Positions 60,672 through 64,000 of a stretch of 64,000 nt of DNA are shown one piece after another; the first letter of the stretch is position 1; every line of letters begins with the position of its first letter. The notes under the pieces are model-generated. The model had not been told where the DNA came from. It ran no database searches and saw nothing but the letters and a program-made list of their open reading frames with translations. The DNA is taken from assembly GCF_021654795.1 (NCBI RefSeq), contig NZ_AP025344.1, positions 992,001-1,056,000 on the forward strand. The letters are read 5' to 3'. A program made the translations under genes and the position numbers. The stretch is from Paenibacillus dendritiformis. GTDB lineage: Bacteria; Bacillota; Bacilli; Paenibacillales; Paenibacillaceae.

Positions 60672-62100
60672 TCCGGCGCCGGAGGCCGTGCGGCCGCTGC
60701 TGAAGCCGGTCTATGACGGGCCTCGGATCGTGCTCGGAACATTCGATGCCGAAGCGTATTGGCGTCCCGATCATCTGGCGAAGCTGCCTGCGGTTCGAGC
60801 GTCTCGGGGGCGAGCGGTCGCCGGATGTATGGACGAGCTGCTGTTCCCGCTCTGCGGCGATGACGGCGTGCTGATCACACGGCAGCCCATGAACAGGGCG
60901 CATGGGGCTTATTTGCGGGAGATTGGCTTCCGCTTCCGGACGGCGGCGGCAGGCGGGAGCGGGGCTGCCGGATCACGGGAAGACGATATCTTCCAATCCA
61001 TCGCAAGCCAGCCGGATCAGGAGCAGTGGCTCCGCTGCCTGCAGGAGTTGCCCTGGGCTGTCTATGCGGCCATCCCGTCCGCCGCGGCGTTGGCCCGGCG
61101 TTATGGCGCCGCGGATCGGGTTCCCGCCGCAGACATCGCGGCCCGGGTCAATTCCAAGGCGTATTCGCACCGGCTGGCGGTCCGCTTGGGCTGGAATCCG
61201 CCGGGGCATCTCGCGGAGGATGCCGACGAGGCGATGCGCATCGGGACGAAGCTGCTGCGGCAGGCCGGGAAGCTCGTGCTGAAGGATCCCTACGGCGTCT
61301 CGGGCAGCGGCAATCTTGCGGTCGATTCCGCGCCGCTGCTGGAACGGCTGATCGGCTATATCCGGGATCAGCAGCGGGCGGGCAAGCGGGTGCAGCTTTT
61401 GCTGGAGCCGTGGCTGGAGAAAGAGATTGATTTCTCCTGCCATCTCCAGATTGCGGCGGACGGGGACGTCTCGCTGCTTGGCGTTCAGCAGATGGTGAAC
61501 CGCGGGCATAATTACGGCGGTTCTCATGCTGCCGGGCCCGAACTGGCCGATCGGCTGAACGCTTCCGGGTACTTCGCGGCGATGGAACAATTGGCGGGAT
61601 GCCTGTATGAGGAGGGCTACTTCGGCCCGGTATGCGTCGATTCGATGCTTCTTGCCGATGGCCGCGTCCATCCCGTCGTCGAGATCAATGCGCGGCATTC
61701 GATGGGGCTGTTGAATTACAGCCTCGGCACGCATTGGGAGCGATGCGGACACAGAAGCTTCCTGTCCTGCCTTCAGCTTGGGCTTCCGGACGCGTGGAAG
61801 GTCTCGGCCGGGACGGGCGGAGACATGAAGCAGTCCGAACGGGAGGACCGCGCTTGGTGCGATCAGACGGAGCGGTTCGCCGAACTGCTGGCCCGGCTTG
61901 ATCGGAGCGGGCTGCTGTTCACGCCGGAACGGCGGGAAGGCGTTGTTCCCCTGTCGGCCAATACGCTGTTCGCGCCGGATGGCGGACGGTCGTCCGGACG
62001 GTGGTATGTCTCGCTGGCCGCCGGCAGCCGGGAGGCGAGCGAGCGGATCGGCCGGCGGCTCCGCGAGGCGTTGGCGGCGTACGGCTTCCGCATCTATTGA
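60664..62100 (+). CDS. ATP-grasp ligase
   Basis: 478 residues from ATG 60664, overlapping the ACP stop by 8 bp, with GCCGGGGCGGAG upstream. ATP-grasp features: ARVNSKAYSHRLAVRLGWN before the central lobe, a glycine-rich ATP loop LKDPYGVSGSGNLAV (Lys about 214), LLLEPWLEKEIDFSCHLQI and the metal-binding end VHPVVEINARHSMGLLNYSL. The enzymes activate a carboxylate as acyl-phosphate and join it to an amine or thiol. By position it may load an amino or carboxylic acid on the adjacent ACP. The C-terminal about 90 residues are a separate small domain. Confidence 0.85.
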   Translation: MRSPAPEAVRPLLKPVYDGPRIVLGTFDAEAYWRPDHLAKLPAVRASRGRAVAGCMDELLFPLCGDDGVLITRQPMNRAHGAYLREIGFRFRTAAAGGSGAAGSREDDIFQSIASQPDQEQWLRCLQELPWAVYAAIPSAAALARRYGAADRVPAADIAARVNSKAYSHRLAVRLGWNPPGHLAEDADEAMRIGTKLLRQAGKLVLKDPYGVSGSGNLAVDSAPLLERLIGYIRDQQRAGKRVQLLLEPWLEKEIDFSCHLQIAADGDVSLLGVQQMVNRGHNYGGSHAAGPELADRLNASGYFAAMEQLAGCLYEEGYFGPVCVDSMLLADGRVHPVVEINARHSMGLLNYSLGTHWERCGHRSFLSCLQLGLPDAWKVSAGTGGDMKQSEREDRAWCDQTERFAELLARLDRSGLLFTPERREGVVPLSANTLFAPDGGRSSGRWYVSLAAGSREASERIGRRLREALAAYGFRIY

Positions 62101-62214
62101 GAACGGACGAATGAAAATGGATGAATGAGAATGGACGGATAATCAGAACGGTCGAAGTTGAATGAACCGTCTTGGCGCGGCTCATCTATGAATGGAAAAA
62201 AGAAGGTGTCATCG

Positions 62215-63309
62215 ATGCAATCCGCTTCACCTGTTACCATCCTGACCTCGGGCAATTCGCTTGGCGCGTACGTGCCTGGCATCTGCCTGCTGGAGCGGCT
62301 GCGGAAGCGCGGCGTTCCGGCGGAATTCGAGGTGTTGGAACGCTTGTTCCCGGAAGAGACGCGGCAGCAGCTTGTCCGGGCGAAGCAGGCGTTCCATGCC
62401 AGCTTCGCCACGGCCTTGATGGGCACGCGCTTGGTTCGCGGCATTGGCCCGTCACTCGCGGACGGCGCGGTGGATGCCCTGCTTGATCGCTGGCAAGCCG
62501 AAGAACGCCGCACCTTCCTGTCCGTGACGGGCTTCTGGGCTCCTATTCTGGAGCAATACGAACGGCGCGTCCACCCCGAGACGATCCGGGCCGAATTTCT
62601 CCGGCTCGATGCGATCGATACGCCCTCCTACCGCGTCTATCGCGAGACCTATCCCCGCTTCCGCCACCACTGGCTGTTCCGGCTGGAGGGAGAGCAGCCG
62701 CTGCTGCATTACCGGCTCGCGATGTCCGATGAGCCGATCCTGCCCTATGCCGAGCGGGACGAGCGGATTGTGGTCCATGGCGGGGGATGGGGCATCGGCA
62801 CCTACCGCGGCGTGGCCCCCGCGCTCCAGGAGCGGTACGCGCTTGATCTCGTCGCCTACGATCAAGACGAGACGGGGGCGGCGCGGCCTGGCGATCGCGT
62901 CTATCTCACCGACCCGGCATGGCACCCGTGGTCGGAGGACCCGGCGGGGCCCGAGCAGCCGCCTTATCCGCCGATGGCGGAATGGAAGGCGGGGGAAGCG
63001 CCGATCTATAAGCGGGGCCAGGACGGACCGCGATTATACGGCGCTATCCGCCGCAGCCTGGCCATCGTGAGCAAGCCCGGCGGCGGCACGCTCGTCGATT
63101 CGCTGTCCGCAGCGGCGCCGCTCGTCTATCTGGAGCCGTTCGGCGATCATGAGCGGGCCAATGCGCTGCTGTGGGAACGGCTCGGCTTCGGCATCGCCTA
63201 CGACCGATGGGCGGCGTCCGGCTTCGCGCGCAGCGCGCTGGAGACGCTTCATCATAATCTGCTTCGACATGCGCTTTCACTATCCGATTACGGAGGGATG
63301 TATCCATGA
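62215..63309 (+). CDS. GT-B-like glycosyltransferase-fold protein
   Basis: 364 residues from ATG 62215 (AGAAGGTGTCATCG upstream; earlier in-frame ATGs lack a ribosome binding site). The first strand VTILTSGNSLGAYVPGICLL and the C-terminal donor-site-like motif SKPGGGTLVDSLSAAAPLVY, then LEPFGDHERANALLWERLGF, recall MurG/UGT-type GT-B enzymes. The middle is diverged, and I cannot confirm a nucleotide-sugar site. The stop overlaps the next start (ATGA). The upstream gap 62101-62214 contains short imperfect GAATGAGAATGGACGG-type repeats. Confidence 0.65.
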   Translation: MQSASPVTILTSGNSLGAYVPGICLLERLRKRGVPAEFEVLERLFPEETRQQLVRAKQAFHASFATALMGTRLVRGIGPSLADGAVDALLDRWQAEERRTFLSVTGFWAPILEQYERRVHPETIRAEFLRLDAIDTPSYRVYRETYPRFRHHWLFRLEGEQPLLHYRLAMSDEPILPYAERDERIVVHGGGWGIGTYRGVAPALQERYALDLVAYDQDETGAARPGDRVYLTDPAWHPWSEDPAGPEQPPYPPMAEWKAGEAPIYKRGQDGPRLYGAIRRSLAIVSKPGGGTLVDSLSAAAPLVYLEPFGDHERANALLWERLGFGIAYDRWAASGFARSALETLHHNLLRHALSLSDYGGMYP

Positions 63310-64000
63310 CACAACCGAAGACAAGCGCTACCCTGACCCCGGCGGAATTCCGCTCCATGAAGCAGACGCTTCACAACCGGAGCGCGGCCAGCCGCGGCCG
63401 GAAGCTTGACCGCTCCTTCGCCTTCGATCTGCCGCGCGATATCGGGATCAAGCTGAATAACGGCTGCAATCTGCGCTGCAAGCATTGCTTCGAATGGAAT
63501 CCCGACGGATATCATCATGAGTTCGAGCGCCAGGAGGCCCGGCGGGAGATCGATTTTGCCTTGATCAAGCGCATCTTCGAGGAGACGCGGCCTTACCGTT
63601 CCCGCATGTACTTATGGGGGGGCGAGCCCTTGATGTATTCCAAGTTCGACGAGCTGTGCGAACTGCTGGCCTCCGATCCGCGCATCTCGACCATCTGCAC
63701 GAACGCGGTGCTCGTCGAGCCCAAGCTGGAGTCGCTGTTGAAGCTTCCGGAAGGGGTGACGCTTCTCGCCAGCCTGGAAGGCTTCGAGGCGGAGAACGAT
63801 GCGATACGCGGACGCGGCATCTTCCGCAAGGTGATGTCCGCCATCGAGCTGCTGCTGGAGCGGAAGCGGGCAGGCGAATTCCGCGGGGATGTGTCGGTCA
63901 GCCTGACCATCAACGACGCCATGGTCACCCGGCTGTACGAGTTTATGGAATTTTTCGAGGAGGCCGGCGTCAATTCCGTCTACTTCGTCTTCCCTTGGTA
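63306..64000 (+). CDS. Radical SAM enzyme (partial, runs off the window)
   Basis: Starts at ATG 63306, overlapping the previous stop by 4 bp, and stays open for 231 codons to the window end. The [4Fe-4S] motif CNLRCKHC (CxxxCxxC, about 55-62) and the SAM-binding motif MYLWGGEPLMY (GGEP) are present. The N-terminal 45 residues are basic. Whether a C-terminal SPASM or twitch domain follows cannot be seen. By context it modifies the product or an ACP-bound intermediate; a peptide-modifying (RiPP) role is an alternative, but no precursor peptide gene was found upstream. Confidence 0.9.
   Translation, partial: MTQPKTSATLTPAEFRSMKQTLHNRSAASRGRKLDRSFAFDLPRDIGIKLNNGCNLRCKHCFEWNPDGYHHEFERQEARREIDFALIKRIFEETRPYRSRMYLWGGEPLMYSKFDELCELLASDPRISTICTNAVLVEPKLESLLKLPEGVTLLASLEGFEAENDAIRGRGIFRKVMSAIELLLERKRAGEFRGDVSVSLTINDAMVTRLYEFMEFFEEAGVNSVYFVFPW

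Overview
The window looks like chromosome of a Paenibacillus-type Firmicute. The evidence is moderate-to-high GC with a low-GC insert, strong AGGAGG-type ribosome binding sites with GTG and TTG starts, very large secreted proteins ending in S-layer homology (SLH) domains, a YesM/YesN-type two-component pair beside a LplB/YtcP-type sugar ABC transporter, and lipoboxes typical of low-GC Gram-positives. The species cannot be named from this alone. No rRNA, tRNA, CRISPR array or intact insertion sequence was seen.

Layout. 0-1.6 kb: end of an unknown gene, then a repeat element. 1.8-9.9 kb: SLH-anchored GHL10 glycosidase-like protein, S41 peptidase lipoprotein, HflX GTPase with a long leader (small ORF and two terminators), AraC regulator. 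10-15 kb: lipoprotein, secreted protein of unknown role, two repeat arrays, VOC protein, broken WYL-domain regulator. 15.2-32 kb: the most interesting part. A sugar ABC transporter, methylthioribose kinase (mtnK) and methylthioribose-1-phosphate isomerase (mtnA) lie beside a DeoR regulator and a bacterial microcompartment (BMC) operon. That operon holds a class II aldolase, acylating aldehyde dehydrogenase, five BMC-H shell genes, a decayed sixth copy, PduL, a BMC-P vertex protein, a CoA-disulfide-reductase-like flavoprotein and a two-subunit CoA transferase. 32-37 kb: a glycosyltransferase, then a three-gene exopolysaccharide-like operon (PgaC-like synthase, acyltransferase, GH18). 36.9-43.6 kb: AT-rich accessory island with small exported proteins and a McrBC-like restriction pair. 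43.7-52.1 kb: sugar-uptake locus (binding protein, two permeases, YesM/YesN-type pair, Gfo/Idh/MocA oxidoreductase). 52.5-60.1 kb: small unknown protein and a 2170-residue SLH-anchored subtilase. 60.4-64 kb: start of a biosynthetic cluster (ACP, ATP-grasp ligase, GT-B-like protein, radical SAM), cut by the window end.

How the 15-32 kb genes fit together (inference). The transporter imports a 5-substituted ribose such as 5-methylthioribose or 5-deoxyribose. MtnK and MtnA turn it into the ribulose-1-phosphate. The aldolase, which ends in a probable encapsulation helix, splits this to DHAP plus a reactive aldehyde. The aldehyde dehydrogenase and PduL, each with a probable N-terminal encapsulation helix, convert the aldehyde to acyl-CoA and acyl-phosphate inside the shell. 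An identical 12-mer (ATAAAACAATAA) stands upstream of both operons, and its 10-base core overlaps the DeoR promoter, so all three units are probably one regulon.

The intergenic DNA is also unusual. A dispersed family of short imperfect hairpins (core CCTGCAAAA-TGCAG) recurs about every 50 bp in at least four places. Two of these arrays lie in elements with similar inverted ends.
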